Source of the DNA: Deltaproteobacteria bacterium
Lineage (GTDB): Bacteria; Desulfobacterota; JAFDED01
NCBI GenBank assembly: GCA_019310535.1
Contig: JAFDED010000006.1
Coordinates: 26,657 to 90,656 of the forward strand
Reading direction: 5' to 3'
Length of the DNA stretch: 64,000 bases
Of this stretch, positions 35,621-46,100 are shown piece by piece (the stretch's first letter is position 1; every line of letters begins with the position of its first letter). The notes under the pieces were generated by a model that searched no databases, was not told where the DNA came from, and saw nothing but the letters and a program-made list of their open reading frames with translations. Position numbers and translations under genes: made by a program.

Positions 35621-36634
35621 ATGAGAAAATCCATTCTTTGGTTTAGTTGGTCGGTTATCTTCGCCCTGGTGATTTTCTGGGCGGTACCGGGCGTTTTCGC
35701 CGCTGGCAAAGTAGTGGTCTACAGCACGAATCAGCAGGCACAGAACGACATGATGGCCACTGCCTTCGAACAGGCAACGGGTATTAAATGCGAGATGGTC
35801 CGAGCCGGGTCCGGAGTGACCATAAAGAGGATACGGGCCGAGAGAGGTCGTCCTCTCGGCGACGTGGCCCTTGGAATGTCGAAGATCATCCTGTTAAATA
35901 ACATGGATCTCTGGGAGCCATACAAAATCAAAGACCTTGACATTTATCCAGAAGAGTTCAAGGATCCCAACGGCATGTGGATCGGCCAAATGGTGCATGT
36001 AATGGCCTTTGTTTACAACACCAAGCTCCTCTCCGCGGACCAAGCTCCGAAGGGCTGGAGCGATTTTCTCGACCCCAAGTGGCAGGACCGTGTGGCTTAC
36101 TGCAATCCCAACAATTCAGGGTCAGCTTACACGCAATTGTCTATAATGCTTCAGCTCTGGGGCGATGATGAGAACGGCTGGAAGAAAGTCGAGAAGGTGC
36201 TCAAACACGCCAAGATCACTCAGCAATCCTCGTTGGTTTATAAGGGTGTGGCCGAAGGAGAGTTCCCCTCAGGTATTACTATGGAGTACGCGGGCTATCG
36301 GTACAAAAAAGGCGGCGCTCCGGTGGAAGTGGTCTATCCGGAAGATGGGACCGTGGCTTACACTGAAGGTGCGGCGATCATCAAAGGCGCCAAAAACCGG
36401 GAAAACGCCCGCAAGTTCCTTGACTGGGCATCCAGCCTTGATGCCCGCAAAAAGATCGTGTCCCAGTTCATGCGCCGACCCGCTCGCCCGGACATTGATT
36501 TTACGGAGCTTGTTCCTGGAATGCTTCCTCTGGCCAAAATCAAGAAAGTACAGGGGTATGACAGGGCATATTGGACCAAGCGGAGGCCGGAGATTCTAAA
36601 GAAAGTGAAGGACGCTTTGCTACGGATCAAATAG
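35621..36634 (+). CDS. ABC transporter substrate-binding protein (ferric/phosphonate type)
   Basis: 337 residues. A signal peptide of about 28 residues ends at VPGVFAAG. The mature part begins KVVVYSTNQQAQNDMMATAFEQ, typical of family 1 binding proteins for Fe(III), 2-aminoethylphosphonate, thiamine or related ligands (KGWSDFLDPKWQDRV; GAAIIKGAKNRENARKFLDW). The tyrosine pair of true ferric-binding proteins is not obvious, so an organic anion is plausible. AAGGAGGG precedes the ATG. It leads an operon with an ATPase, a double permease and LeuCD-like genes. Confidence 0.87.
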   Translation: MRKSILWFSWSVIFALVIFWAVPGVFAAGKVVVYSTNQQAQNDMMATAFEQATGIKCEMVRAGSGVTIKRIRAERGRPLGDVALGMSKIILLNNMDLWEPYKIKDLDIYPEEFKDPNGMWIGQMVHVMAFVYNTKLLSADQAPKGWSDFLDPKWQDRVAYCNPNNSGSAYTQLSIMLQLWGDDENGWKKVEKVLKHAKITQQSSLVYKGVAEGEFPSGITMEYAGYRYKKGGAPVEVVYPEDGTVAYTEGAAIIKGAKNRENARKFLDWASSLDARKKIVSQFMRRPARPDIDFTELVPGMLPLAKIKKVQGYDRAYWTKRRPEILKKVKDALLRIK

Positions 36635-36652
36635 ATCGCGGCGGGTATATTG

Positions 36653-36680
36653 TGGGGGGGGTGATCTCCCCCCTTTATGT
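36653..36680 (+). terminator. G/C hairpin between binding-protein and ATPase genes
   Basis: A run of eight Gs and a run of six Cs flank TGATCT, followed by TTTATG. It is probably a partial terminator or mRNA stabiliser that keeps the binding-protein message more abundant than the rest. Confidence 0.45.
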
Positions 36681-36761
36681 GTTGACAAATTGGTTCTCTT
36701 CCATTGCCTGAGTGATGCGGGTGAATACCTCTTACCTCACGATAACCGGGAGTGGTTTTAG

Positions 36762-37853
36762 ATGGCGGGCATTTCCCTCCATGGTGTTACAAAGCGTTTC
36801 GGCGAGCTCATTGCGGTCAACAATGTGAGCCTGGAGATCCAGAAAGGGGAGTTCTTTACCCTGCTCGGCCCCAGCGGGTGCGGTAAAACCACGCTATTGC
36901 GCTGCGTTGCCGGTTTTGTGGATCACGAACAGGGACGGATATTTTTCGGCCAGCGCCGGGTGGATGGGATCCCAACCCACAAAAGAAACGTGGGCATGGT
37001 TTTCCAGAACTATGCTGTCTTTCCTCACCTGTCTGTGCAGGACAACGTAAAATACGGGCTTAAGGCCCGCAAGATTCCAGTACCGGAGCAGGTTGAGCGC
37101 GCCCGCCGAACACTCGCTCTGGTCCGCCTTGAAGGCCTTGAGCATCGCCTTCCCAACCAACTGTCAGGCGGCCAGCTTCAGCGCGTCGCCATCGCCAGGG
37201 CGCTCGTCATCGAGCCGGAGGTTCTCCTGATGGACGAGCCGTTGAGCAACCTCGACGCCAAATTGCGAGTGGAGATGCGCGGTGAAATTCGTATCCTCCA
37301 GCAAGAAATGGGCATTACTACCATCTACGTCACCCATGACCAGGAGGAAGCCCTGTCGATTTCCGACCGAATCGCAGTCATGGACCAGGGTATCGTGCGC
37401 CAGGTCGGAAAGCCCTGGGAGGTGTACACAAAACCGAGAGATTCTTTTGTCGCCGGGTTCATTGGAACCACCAACATGCTCCGGGGTGAGGCGGCGGAAT
37501 TCAGGGAGGGCATGTTCATAGCGAAATGCGGACGGGTGGCACTGGGCATTTCACAAGTGAATGGCGCGGATCCGGGCACACCCCTTCACATCGCCATTCG
37601 CCCCGAGGCCATTAGCATCGCCGACCCGGATGAACCGGTTCCCGAAGGCCACTGGGGCGTGGAAGGCAGCATCGTCCGGGTCGAGTATCTCGGAAGCATG
37701 GTAAAGTACGAGGTTGGCTTTTCTGAGGATGTCACATTACTTGTTACCAGCTATAACGCAGATCCGCGCCATATCAGGAAGGTGGGAGAACGGATAGAGC
37801 TTATCTACCCAATTGAGCGCGCCTGGACCTTCCGGGAGGATGAGAGGCTGTGA
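36762..37853 (+). CDS. ABC transporter ATP-binding protein (PotA/FbpC type)
   Basis: 363 residues. Walker A is GPSGCGKTT, the Q-loop is GMVFQNYAVFPHLSV, the signature is LSGGQLQRVAIARAL and Walker B is VLLMDEPLSNLDAKLR, with the switch histidine in YVTHDQEEAL. The last ~110 residues form a TOBE domain (IAIRPEAI; GSIVRVEYLGSMVKYEV). It powers the import of the ligand held by the upstream binding protein. Its stop overlaps the permease start (GTGA). Confidence 0.93.
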   Translation: MAGISLHGVTKRFGELIAVNNVSLEIQKGEFFTLLGPSGCGKTTLLRCVAGFVDHEQGRIFFGQRRVDGIPTHKRNVGMVFQNYAVFPHLSVQDNVKYGLKARKIPVPEQVERARRTLALVRLEGLEHRLPNQLSGGQLQRVAIARALVIEPEVLLMDEPLSNLDAKLRVEMRGEIRILQQEMGITTIYVTHDQEEALSISDRIAVMDQGIVRQVGKPWEVYTKPRDSFVAGFIGTTNMLRGEAAEFREGMFIAKCGRVALGISQVNGADPGTPLHIAIRPEAISIADPDEPVPEGHWGVEGSIVRVEYLGSMVKYEVGFSEDVTLLVTSYNADPRHIRKVGERIELIYPIERAWTFREDERL

Positions 37854-39490
37854 AAAACACTTTCTGGAACCTCACCGCCTTGCTTATCTTCATCGCAGTT
37901 ATCTTCTTCCTGGTTATCCCTGTGACCAGGGTTTTGACAGGAAGCTTCCAGACCGAAGAGGGAGGATCCTGGACCCTGGACAATTTTAAATCGTTCAGCA
38001 AATATCGGACTTACTGGAAAAGTCTGGCCAACAGCATCAGCGTGAGCCTCGCCGCCTCGGCCCTGGCCATAATCGTGGCGGTGCCGTTGTCGTTCATGGT
38101 ATCCCGGTGGAACATCGCGGGAAAACCGTTTATCATAGCCTTAAGCACCGTTCCTCTGATGCTGCCCAGTTTTATCAGCGCTTTCGTCTGGATAATATTG
38201 CTCGGCAGAGCAGGGCTGGTTACCGGCTTGCTCCGATCAATAGGTATCCCGTTCGAATCGATTTACGGCCACATCGGCGTAACCATGGTATTTGCGTTGC
38301 AGTTCTATCCGTATGTCTTCTTGATGACGCTGTCCGGCTTCAATACAGTTGATGAAAGCATCGAGGAGGCGGGGCGCAGCCTCGGGACCGGACCTATAAA
38401 GACGTTCCTCAAAGTCTCTATGCCTTTGGTGTTACCGAGCATACTGTCGGGGACGCTTCTGGTTTTCATGACCGCCATCGAAAACTTCGGTGTGCCGATG
38501 ATCATCGGCGAGCAGAGGCCTTTTCTTGCAGTCCAGGCATATACGGAGTTCACATCCGAGATCGGCCAGCACCCGGGGATGGCCTACGCTCTCAGCGTTG
38601 TTCTGATCCTGGTTACCATGACCTCATTAATGGCACAAAGATATTATCTCAGAAAGCGCAACTTCATCCAGTCCGCCAAGGGACGGCCATTAGTAAAGGA
38701 ATTACGCGGCCGGCTCCGCACCCTTGCCACGGTATATTGCTTCGCGGTGGTGTCGATACCTCTGATCCCGTTTTTTGTTGCACTGATCATCTCTTTCATG
38801 GAAATGAGAGGGCCGGTGATCCACCCTAACTTTAGCCTTCAAAACTACATTTACGCGTTCACCCACTCGGCCCGACCGATTTTCAACAGTTACTTCCTGG
38901 CCACCATGGCGACGCTGGCGTCGATAATCATCGGTGTACCCGCCGGGTATATCCTCACCCGTCGGCGATCGGCCATAGGCGACGCCCTTGATCTTGCAAT
39001 AATGCTCCCTTTCACCATTGCGGGAACGGTCCTGGGCATCGCGCTCATTGTCATGTTCAACACCGGCATCCTGGTGCTTACCGGCACCTGGATGATTCTG
39101 GCTCTTTCGTACACCATAAGGAAAATGCCCTTCATAGCCCGCTCAAGTTCATCGATTCTTTACCAGCTCGATCCGTCCCTTGAGGAGGCTAGCATTTCCC
39201 TGGGTGTCACACCCATGAAAACATTTTTCAAAGTAACAATCCGGCTCATGGCCGCCGGCATCATATCAGGGGCTATCTTGACGTGGGTGACTACCATCTC
39301 GGAACTTAGTTCAACCATCGTCCTTCAAACGCCTGGCTGGTCCACCATGACCGTGGAGATGTTTCAGGGGATTATATCCGATGACATGGGAATGGCCACC
39401 TCTTTCGCCTCAATCCTTATCGTCTCTGCTGTAATCCCTCTTCTGATCATGATACGACGTTTCAGGGATGAGGGATCGGCGCTCTTTTAA
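37850..39490 (+). CDS. ABC transporter permease, duplicated (FbpB type)
   Basis: 546 residues with about 12 membrane segments in two similar halves. Each half carries an EAA-type loop for the ATPase: EEAGRSLGTGPIKTFLKV and EEASISLGVTPMKTFFKV. One protein therefore supplies both halves of the channel, as in ferric and phosphonate importers. It starts with GTG overlapping the ATPase stop by four bases. The LeuC-like gene begins 12 bases after its stop, so transport and metabolism are cotranscribed. Confidence 0.92.
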   Translation: MKNTFWNLTALLIFIAVIFFLVIPVTRVLTGSFQTEEGGSWTLDNFKSFSKYRTYWKSLANSISVSLAASALAIIVAVPLSFMVSRWNIAGKPFIIALSTVPLMLPSFISAFVWIILLGRAGLVTGLLRSIGIPFESIYGHIGVTMVFALQFYPYVFLMTLSGFNTVDESIEEAGRSLGTGPIKTFLKVSMPLVLPSILSGTLLVFMTAIENFGVPMIIGEQRPFLAVQAYTEFTSEIGQHPGMAYALSVVLILVTMTSLMAQRYYLRKRNFIQSAKGRPLVKELRGRLRTLATVYCFAVVSIPLIPFFVALIISFMEMRGPVIHPNFSLQNYIYAFTHSARPIFNSYFLATMATLASIIIGVPAGYILTRRRSAIGDALDLAIMLPFTIAGTVLGIALIVMFNTGILVLTGTWMILALSYTIRKMPFIARSSSSILYQLDPSLEEASISLGVTPMKTFFKVTIRLMAAGIISGAILTWVTTISELSSTIVLQTPGWSTMTVEMFQGIISDDMGMATSFASILIVSAVIPLLIMIRRFRDEGSALF

Positions 39491-39502
39491 CGCATTGAGG
39501 CG

Positions 39503-40780
39503 ATGGACAGAAATCCCCACCAGCACGAACAAAACGAGAGAGGCAGGACTTCGGCGGAAAAAATACTGGGTGCCGGAGCCGGAGAAGTAGTCCTGGCGCG
39601 CGTCGACACGATGATGGGCAACGATGGCTCATTGCCCCTTGCCCTGGAGTCCTTCGCGGCTATTCGTGATGCCCGGGTTGCCGAGCAGGAGCGCGTCTTC
39701 TTTGTCTTCGATCATTACTGCCCCAGCCCCAGTGCTGAGGTCTCTCGGATGCACGGGGCAATCCGCGGTTTTGCCGACCGCCACGGCATTCGCCTGTTCG
39801 AGGAGGGCGAGGGCAACAGCCTCCGCATCCTGGCTGAAGAGGGCATCGTCCGTCCCGGTGCGCTTATAATCGGTGCCGACTCTCATACCGTTACCTATGG
39901 TGCGTTCAACGCAGTGTCTATCGGCGTCGGTTCCACGGACCTTGCGGTGGCAATGGCCTGGGGCAGGCTTTGGCTGAAAGTTCCCGAATCGATGTATATC
40001 GAGTTCGCCGGAGCTTTGATGCCGGGGGTATCAGCCATGGATGTGGCGCTGGAACTCCTCGGTCGCCTGGGCGGGTCGGGAGCTGCCTACCTGTCCATCG
40101 ATTGCAAAGGAGAAGGGCTGAGTTCCCTCTCGGTGGATGCCCGGATGACTCTTTGCAACGTCCTTGCGGAGGCCGGGGCCAAGTGCGTCCTGATGCCACG
40201 CGATTCAATACTGGATGAGTGGTTTACCGTAAGAGGCTTAGAACCGGGTCCTCACAGAGTTTTTCCGGACGAGTACGCCGCATTCACTGAACGAATCACC
40301 GTGAACCTGAGCACTATCAGCCCCCGAGTTGCTCTGCCCCATAGCCCCACCAAAGTGGTTCCCGTAGAGGAGGTCATCGGTACACCAATCCACCAGGCTC
40401 TCATCGGCACCTGCGCCAATGGATCCCTGGAAGATCTTCGGGCGGCCGCCAGGATCGTATCGACCCGACGAATTGGCCGGGGCGTTATCGGGATTATTAC
40501 CCCGGCAAGTCGGCGAGTCTTGGAAGAGGCTACAGCCGAAGGAACTCTGGCAATCCTGCTGGCGGCCGGGTTTATGGTAACGACGCCGGGCTGCGGCCCT
40601 TGCGTGGGCTCGCATCAGGGGGTCCCGGACGACGGGGCGAACATCTTTTCCACGGCGAACCGCAATTTCCTGGGCCGGATGGGCAACCGAAACGCCTCTA
40701 TCTGGCTGGCCTCCCCGGCGACTGTGGCCTCCAGCGCGCTGACCGGCGAGATTACCGATCCACGGACTTTTGCCTCTTGA
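39503..40780 (+). CDS. Aconitase-superfamily hydro-lyase, large subunit (LeuC-like)
   Basis: 425 residues. The blocks of LeuC/homoaconitase large subunits are present: FDHYCPSPS, IIGADSHTVTYGAFNAVSIGVGSTD, LIGTCANGSLEDL and TPGCGPCVGSHQGV. Cysteines in GTCANG and GCGPC hold the [4Fe-4S] cluster. The enzyme isomerises a hydroxy-di- or tricarboxylate by dehydration and rehydration. GAGG precedes the ATG. It directly follows the ABC permease and the small subunit follows, with no leucine-pathway gene nearby. The substrate may be what the importer brings in; that is inference. Confidence 0.87.
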   Translation: MDRNPHQHEQNERGRTSAEKILGAGAGEVVLARVDTMMGNDGSLPLALESFAAIRDARVAEQERVFFVFDHYCPSPSAEVSRMHGAIRGFADRHGIRLFEEGEGNSLRILAEEGIVRPGALIIGADSHTVTYGAFNAVSIGVGSTDLAVAMAWGRLWLKVPESMYIEFAGALMPGVSAMDVALELLGRLGGSGAAYLSIDCKGEGLSSLSVDARMTLCNVLAEAGAKCVLMPRDSILDEWFTVRGLEPGPHRVFPDEYAAFTERITVNLSTISPRVALPHSPTKVVPVEEVIGTPIHQALIGTCANGSLEDLRAAARIVSTRRIGRGVIGIITPASRRVLEEATAEGTLAILLAAGFMVTTPGCGPCVGSHQGVPDDGANIFSTANRNFLGRMGNRNASIWLASPATVASSALTGEITDPRTFAS

Positions 40781-40798
40781 ATTCCATGCGAGGATGCA

Positions 40799-41278
40799 AT
40801 GGACGGAGCGGCCCACCTGTTCGGCGATGATATTAATACCGATTATATTATTTCCTCCAGGCGAAAACGCGACACGGTGGATCCCGGCAAGCTCGCCCGA
40901 TTCCTTATGGAGGATATTAAGCAGGACTTTGGCCAGACGGTGGAAGAGGGGGACTTCATCGTTGCGGGGAGGAACTTTGGATGCGGCTCGTCAATGGAGA
41001 TAGCGCCGTTGGTTATCCGGGCGGCGGGAATCCGCGCCGTGCTCGCCTTATCATTCGGGCGGATTTTCTTTCGCAACTGCATCAACATCGGGTTTCCGGC
41101 GTTGACGTGCCCCACAACTCGCATTCAGGAGGGGGACAGGCTTGAGCTTAACCCTGCTCTTGATCGGGTGCTCATTGTAAATCGCGGCATCGAATTGCCC
41201 ATCAATCCGTTGCCCGAGCTGTGCACTGAGATCATTCGCGTGGGGGGTATTATCCCTTATATGAAGAAACTCCCATAA
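40799..41278 (+). CDS. Aconitase-superfamily hydro-lyase, small subunit (LeuD-like)
   Basis: 159 residues forming the swivel domain. The start is GDDINTDYIISSRRKRD and the substrate-loop block is IVAGRNFGCGSSMEIAPLVIRAAG. It completes the two-subunit hydro-lyase with the gene 18 bases upstream. GAGGATG is the ribosome site. The loop after DYIISSR, which sets substrate choice in this family, is RKRDTVDP and does not match a substrate I can name. It is the last gene of the operon. Confidence 0.87.
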   Translation: MDGAAHLFGDDINTDYIISSRRKRDTVDPGKLARFLMEDIKQDFGQTVEEGDFIVAGRNFGCGSSMEIAPLVIRAAGIRAVLALSFGRIFFRNCINIGFPALTCPTTRIQEGDRLELNPALDRVLIVNRGIELPINPLPELCTEIIRVGGIIPYMKKLP

Positions 41279-41533
41279 GGCCTCTCAATACGATCACTCG
41301 AAACATTACTGTGATCACCCATGGTTTCGGTGGCAGGCGGGCACCCTAAACCTCGAATGAATTTTACTCCTTTGACTGCGACTCTGTATCAACCGTGACT
41401 CAGGGGGATATGTAGATCGAGCAGGAGATTCGCAGGTGATGCTCAGAGGCAGACAAGACCTTTCATCCGGTCCTTCAAAATTCCTGCCGAAGAAAAAATG
41501 GGTGAGTTATAGCTGGAGTTTTTCTTCCGAGGC

Positions 41534-42118
41534 TCACCCGGAGGGTGGTTTGATGGCCCTCATAAAGGTATCGCGCATTTGGGCGGGTCTTCGGGGCTGA
41601 GACCAGAAAGCTCTTCGGGTGATCGATGAGGGCATCGTCCTGGCATCGATGAACCAGGGGCCAGGAGTGGAGGCGGCTTGCTGGACGGCCTTGCGGAAGG
41701 CGGAGAGTGTCTCCACACGGGCCGCCTTTTCGAATCCGGCCGCCTTTGCTATCTCCGCCAGATTGACCTTTTTCCCGGAAGGAATAGACTGACCGCCGGT
41801 GGACTGGTAAATCCCGTTATCCCAGACTATATGGATCAGGTTTTCGGGTGCGTGATCGGCCTCGGTGGCAAGACTGCCCAGATTCATCAACAGCGCGCCG
41901 TCGCCGTCCAGAAGCCAGACCTTAAGATCCGGTCTGGCCAGGGCCAGTCCCAGGGCGATGGAGCAGGCCATCCCCATTGAATTGAGCATATAGAAGTTGG
42001 CTTTCCTTTCGGGATCGGCCTGATAAAGGGTATAGTTGGAAGGGCCAAGGTTGCTGATCACCGGGTTGTTGTTCACCATTTCCAGCAGGTATTGGGTCGC
42101 CTCCAAAGGCTCTATCAT
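41534..42118 (-). CDS. Sulfopyruvate/phosphonopyruvate decarboxylase-like, beta (TPP-binding) subunit
   Basis: 194 residues. The thiamine-diphosphate motif runs from LLDGDGALLMNLGSLAT to HIVWDNGIYQSTGG. The start (VISNLGPSNYTLYQADPERK, FYMLNSMGMACSIALGLALA) matches ComE and the C-terminal half of phosphonopyruvate decarboxylase. It decarboxylates a 3-sulfo- or phosphonopyruvate to the aldehyde together with the alpha subunit. Its ATG overlaps the alpha stop (ATGA). The pair lies convergent with the ABC-LeuCD operon. Confidence 0.85.
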   Translation of the reverse strand: MIEPLEATQYLLEMVNNNPVISNLGPSNYTLYQADPERKANFYMLNSMGMACSIALGLALARPDLKVWLLDGDGALLMNLGSLATEADHAPENLIHIVWDNGIYQSTGGQSIPSGKKVNLAEIAKAAGFEKAARVETLSAFRKAVQQAASTPGPWFIDARTMPSSITRRAFWSQPRRPAQMRDTFMRAIKPPSG

Positions 42119-42612
42119 AGCTTTTTGCCTCCGGTGAGGGTTGGCGATAGGATAAGCGCCGCCGGTTTGTCTCCCGCATAGACTGTGGTAAGGGTTCCCT
42201 TCAGGATCGTCTCGAACTCGTCCTCCCGCGCCGCCGTAATGTGCCAGATGGAAAGGGCTTTCAAGATGTCCCGCTGAGCCATGCCCATTTGCATTTGGCA
42301 GGGATTGTAATCATTCAGTTCCCCGCGGCTGGAGATGAGCAACAAAAAAGGGATTTGATAGGGCACCGCCAAAGAGGCCAGTGCATTAATGCAGTTGCCC
42401 AGGCCGGAGGTTTGGATCATCATGCAACCACGCTTGCCTCCCAGGTGAATGCCGGCGAGAATACCCACCAACTCCTCCTCACGGCTCACCTGAATGGAAT
42501 GGAAAAAAGGATCATCCACAGCCCGTGTAATGATTTTATCCAGAGTATGGTCAGGCAGGTAGCAAAGATAAGAAACCTGGTAGCTTTTCAGAGCATTGAG
42601 ATAACAATCCAC
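42115..42612 (-). CDS. Sulfopyruvate/phosphonopyruvate decarboxylase-like, alpha subunit
   Basis: 165 residues, corresponding to the N-terminal pyrimidine-binding domain. VSYLCYLPDHTLDKII, QVSREEELVGILAGIHLGGK (with the cofactor-activating Glu) and GCMMIQTSGLGNCINALASL match ComD. Splitting into two small subunits is the sulfopyruvate-decarboxylase arrangement; phosphonopyruvate decarboxylase is normally one chain. A ComA-like gene lies about 20 kb away. With no comB or comC visible, coenzyme M synthesis is not proved. Confidence 0.85.
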   Translation of the reverse strand: MDCYLNALKSYQVSYLCYLPDHTLDKIITRAVDDPFFHSIQVSREEELVGILAGIHLGGKRGCMMIQTSGLGNCINALASLAVPYQIPFLLLISSRGELNDYNPCQMQMGMAQRDILKALSIWHITAAREDEFETILKGTLTTVYAGDKPAALILSPTLTGGKKL

Positions 42613-43149
42613 CCAGTCCGTTTTATGGCCTCCTTTTCAAGCAGCAATGATGCTGAAAGTAACTCCTTGAAACCCTTTCTTGATATCCCGGATTAAGAGG
42701 AGTAATAGTATACCTCTTCCCATTAAGTCAATAAAAAAATATGGTACGTAGCTATGGGTGGTAGTCCGTTTAGAAGTAAAAAGGCCGTGCGCCCCTACCC
42801 TAGGGCCGGTGAGGCCATGCCTCGGCTTATTGGGGGGGGAGGCTCCGTAAACCGGAATCGTTCAGGGCTGATGCACCCCACCGGGTTATATATCGTGTGC
42901 GGTAAACTCCGCACCGATCTGGGCTTTATCATCCAGGCAACCTTTGGATCATACATGTGGTCAAGTAAAAAAAATGAGGAAGCTTTGGGAAACTCTTTTG
43001 CGAACTCCTGTGCGAATTATACTTGAAATTCCCTGGTGCCGGATGTTATATATTGGTTTACTCACCTTATCTCTTCCCGCAATCAGAGGATAATAGCAGA
43101 TTAAACCCAACCCGGTGGTTGTTGCAATGAGGAGAGGAGAAATTTTTTG
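42613..43149. other. Intergenic region between the decarboxylase pair and the activase
   Basis: No gene is supported; a 90-codon plus-strand frame at 42754-43026 has no ribosome site or motif. An inverted repeat AAGAGG-N12-CCTCTT near 42696-42719 lies upstream of the decarboxylase genes and could be an operator. The activase promoter was not located with confidence. Confidence 0.4.
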
Positions 43150-46100
43150 ATGGTTAACCGGAAAGCCATTAAGGACAGTGATTTATACATCGGTCTTGAT
43201 GTGGGGTCCGTCAGCCTCAACACGGTTCTCATGGACCCGAAGCGTGAAATTCTGGAAGATCACTACGACCGAATCAAGGGACGCCCACTGGAGACGGTGG
43301 ATCGTGTGCTGAGCGAAATTCTCTCCAGGGTGGACGGGGCCGGGATCCAGTGCGTTTACATCACTGGGATAGGCGGAAAGCTCGTTGCTGAGCTCATTGA
43401 CGGTATTTTCGTCAATGAGCTCATAGCACATGCCAAAGCTGTCAGGGCTTTGCATCCTGAAGTTCGGACTATCATAGAAATGGGGGGCGAGGACAGCAAG
43501 CTGATCCTGTTGAAAGCAGAGGGAGAAAAAGGCCTGGAGATCGTGGATTTTTCCATGAATACACTGTGTGCCGCAGGCACCGGCTCTTTCCTGGATCAGC
43601 AGGCCAACCGGCTGAAGCTGGCCATCGAGGAGATCAGCTCGCTTGCCCTTCAATCAACATCACCGCCGCGAATCGCTGGAAGGTGCAGTGTCTTCGCCAA
43701 AAGCGACATGATCCATCTGCAACAGGCCGCTGCCCCTGACTACGATATTGTTGCAGGCCTTTGTTATGCTGTTGCACGGAACTTCAAGGGAAACATCGGC
43801 CGGGGCATTAAACTGTTGCCTCCCATATCCTTCCAGGGCGGTGTTGCGGCCAACCTGGGAGTCCGAAAGGCCTTCAGGGATATCCTCGAGGTTGAGGAGA
43901 ATCAGTTTATTATCCCCACACACTTCGCTTCCATGGGCGCCATCGGGGCTGTGTTGATCGGGATGGAGGAAGATGAAGAACGAGCGCCCTTTCACCTCAG
44001 TCTTCAAAAGCTGCGGGACTACTTGCACTCATACAAAAAGGCTTCCCGTTTCCATGAGCCCCTTGAACTATCCCCGGCCAACAAGAGAGCTCCCCAGGAG
44101 CACTGCGGCATTCCCAAAGATGCTGAAGGGCAATTGGACGCTTATATCGGCATTGACGTGGGGTCCATCAGCACCAATGTGGTGGTCATCGATGCACAGG
44201 GCAACGTTCTGTCCAAGGCGTACCTGATGACTGCTGGAAGGCCCCTGGAAGCCATTAAAGAGGGACTCAGGCTGGTGGGCCGGGAAGTCGGTCAAAAGGT
44301 TCGCATTCTGGGTGCCGGTACTACGGGATCGGGTCGCTACCTGACGGGCGACTTTATCGGCGCTGATATCGTGCGCAACGAAATCACTGCTCAGGCAACG
44401 GCCGCTGCCAATATCGACTCCAAGGTGGACACCATTTTCGAGATCGGGGGCCAGGACAGCAAATACATAAGCTTGCGCGACGGTGCCATCGTGGATTTCG
44501 ATATGAACAAGGTGTGTGCCGCCGGAACGGGATCATTCCTGGAGGAGCAGGCTGAAAAGTTGGGTATTTCCATTAAAAAAGAGTTCGGCCGACTGGCTCT
44601 CGGCGCCAAGCGTCCCGTTTGGCTGGGTGAGCGCTGCACGGTCTTCATGGAGTCAGATCTGGTGCACCATCAACAGGAAGGAGCTCGAATTGATGATCTT
44701 GTTGCCGGGCTCTCTTATTCCATCGTGGAAAATTATTTGAACAAGGTGGTGTCCGGTCGAAAGATCGGAGATCACGTCTTCTTCCAGGGCGGAACGGCGT
44801 TTAACAAGGGAGTTGTGGCGGCCTTCGAAAAGGTGCTGGGCCAGCCGATAACGGTCCCTCCTCACCACGACGTAACCGGTGCCATCGGAGTGGCCCTCCT
44901 GTCGATGTGGGAGCGCACATGGGAAAAAAGCCGATTTAAGGGATTTGAGCTAGGGAATCGCTCCTATGAAATTGTCCCCTTTGAGTGCAAGGACTGCCCC
45001 AACCGCTGCGAGATCCGTCGGGTCAGCATCCAGGGAGAGCGGCCGCTGTTTTATGGCAGCCGATGCGAGAAGTACGACGTGGACAGGGCGAGGAAGAGCC
45101 TGGGGGAGGGATTGCCCGATCTCTTCCTTGAACGGGAGCAACTACTGCTCGGATCCGATGCTGATGAAGGGCTTCCTCCCCACGCTCCGGTCATCGGCAT
45201 CCCCCGAATCCTCTTCTTTCACGAGCTTTTCCCATTCTGGCGGACGTTCTTTAACAGGCTGGGGCTCCGCGTGATTCTTTCGGATCGGACCAACAAGAAG
45301 CTGATCCACGTGGGCGGAGAGATGGTGGTGGCGGAGACCTGTTTCCCGATCAAGGTCTCGCATGGTCACGTCTGGGATCTTATAGAAAAGGGAGTGAAAA
45401 AAATCTTTATGCCCAGCATCATCGATCTTTTCCGGGAGGGTTATTGGGAAGGCTCTGGATACAATTGTCCATATATTCAGACCTTTCCATACACAGTCCG
45501 CTCGGCTATTGATTTTAATGAGCATGGAGTTGAGCTTCTCAGCCCTGTTTTTCACTTTGGTCCGCCCCGGCGAGCCATATTGGAGAAAGAGCTTATGGAC
45601 TTCGGCCGGTCCCTGGGGAAGGGTCGGTTTGAAGTGCGGAGAGCCATAACTGATGCCTTTCGAGCCCAGGATGAATTCTATCGTTCCTGCCGGCGGCGGG
45701 GGGAAGAGGTGCTCAAGAATCTTCCCGACGGGCGTCCTTCCATGGTGATCATCAGCAGGGTTTACAATGGATGCGACCTCGGCGTCAACCTGGATCTTCC
45801 CCGCAAATTAAAGAAGCTGGGCATACTGGCCATTCCCCTGGACTTCCTTTCGCTGGACGGTGTGGAGCGTGTCCCGGGTATGGAGTACATGTACTGGAAG
45901 TATGGGCAGCGGTTCCTGGCTGCTGCAGAAATATTGAAGGGCTATCGCCGGCTGTATCCCATATACATAAGCAACTTCGGATGCGGTCCCGACTCCTTCA
46001 TCTCCCATTTCTTTCACGATCGACTCGAGGGGAAGCCGTATTTGCAACTGGAGTTTGATGAGCACAGTGCGGACGCCGGCGTCATAACCCGGCTTGAAGC

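Noticed and set aside
42754..43026. A 90-codon + strand frame before the activase
   Set aside because: No ribosome site, no motif and low-complexity Gly/Arg composition.
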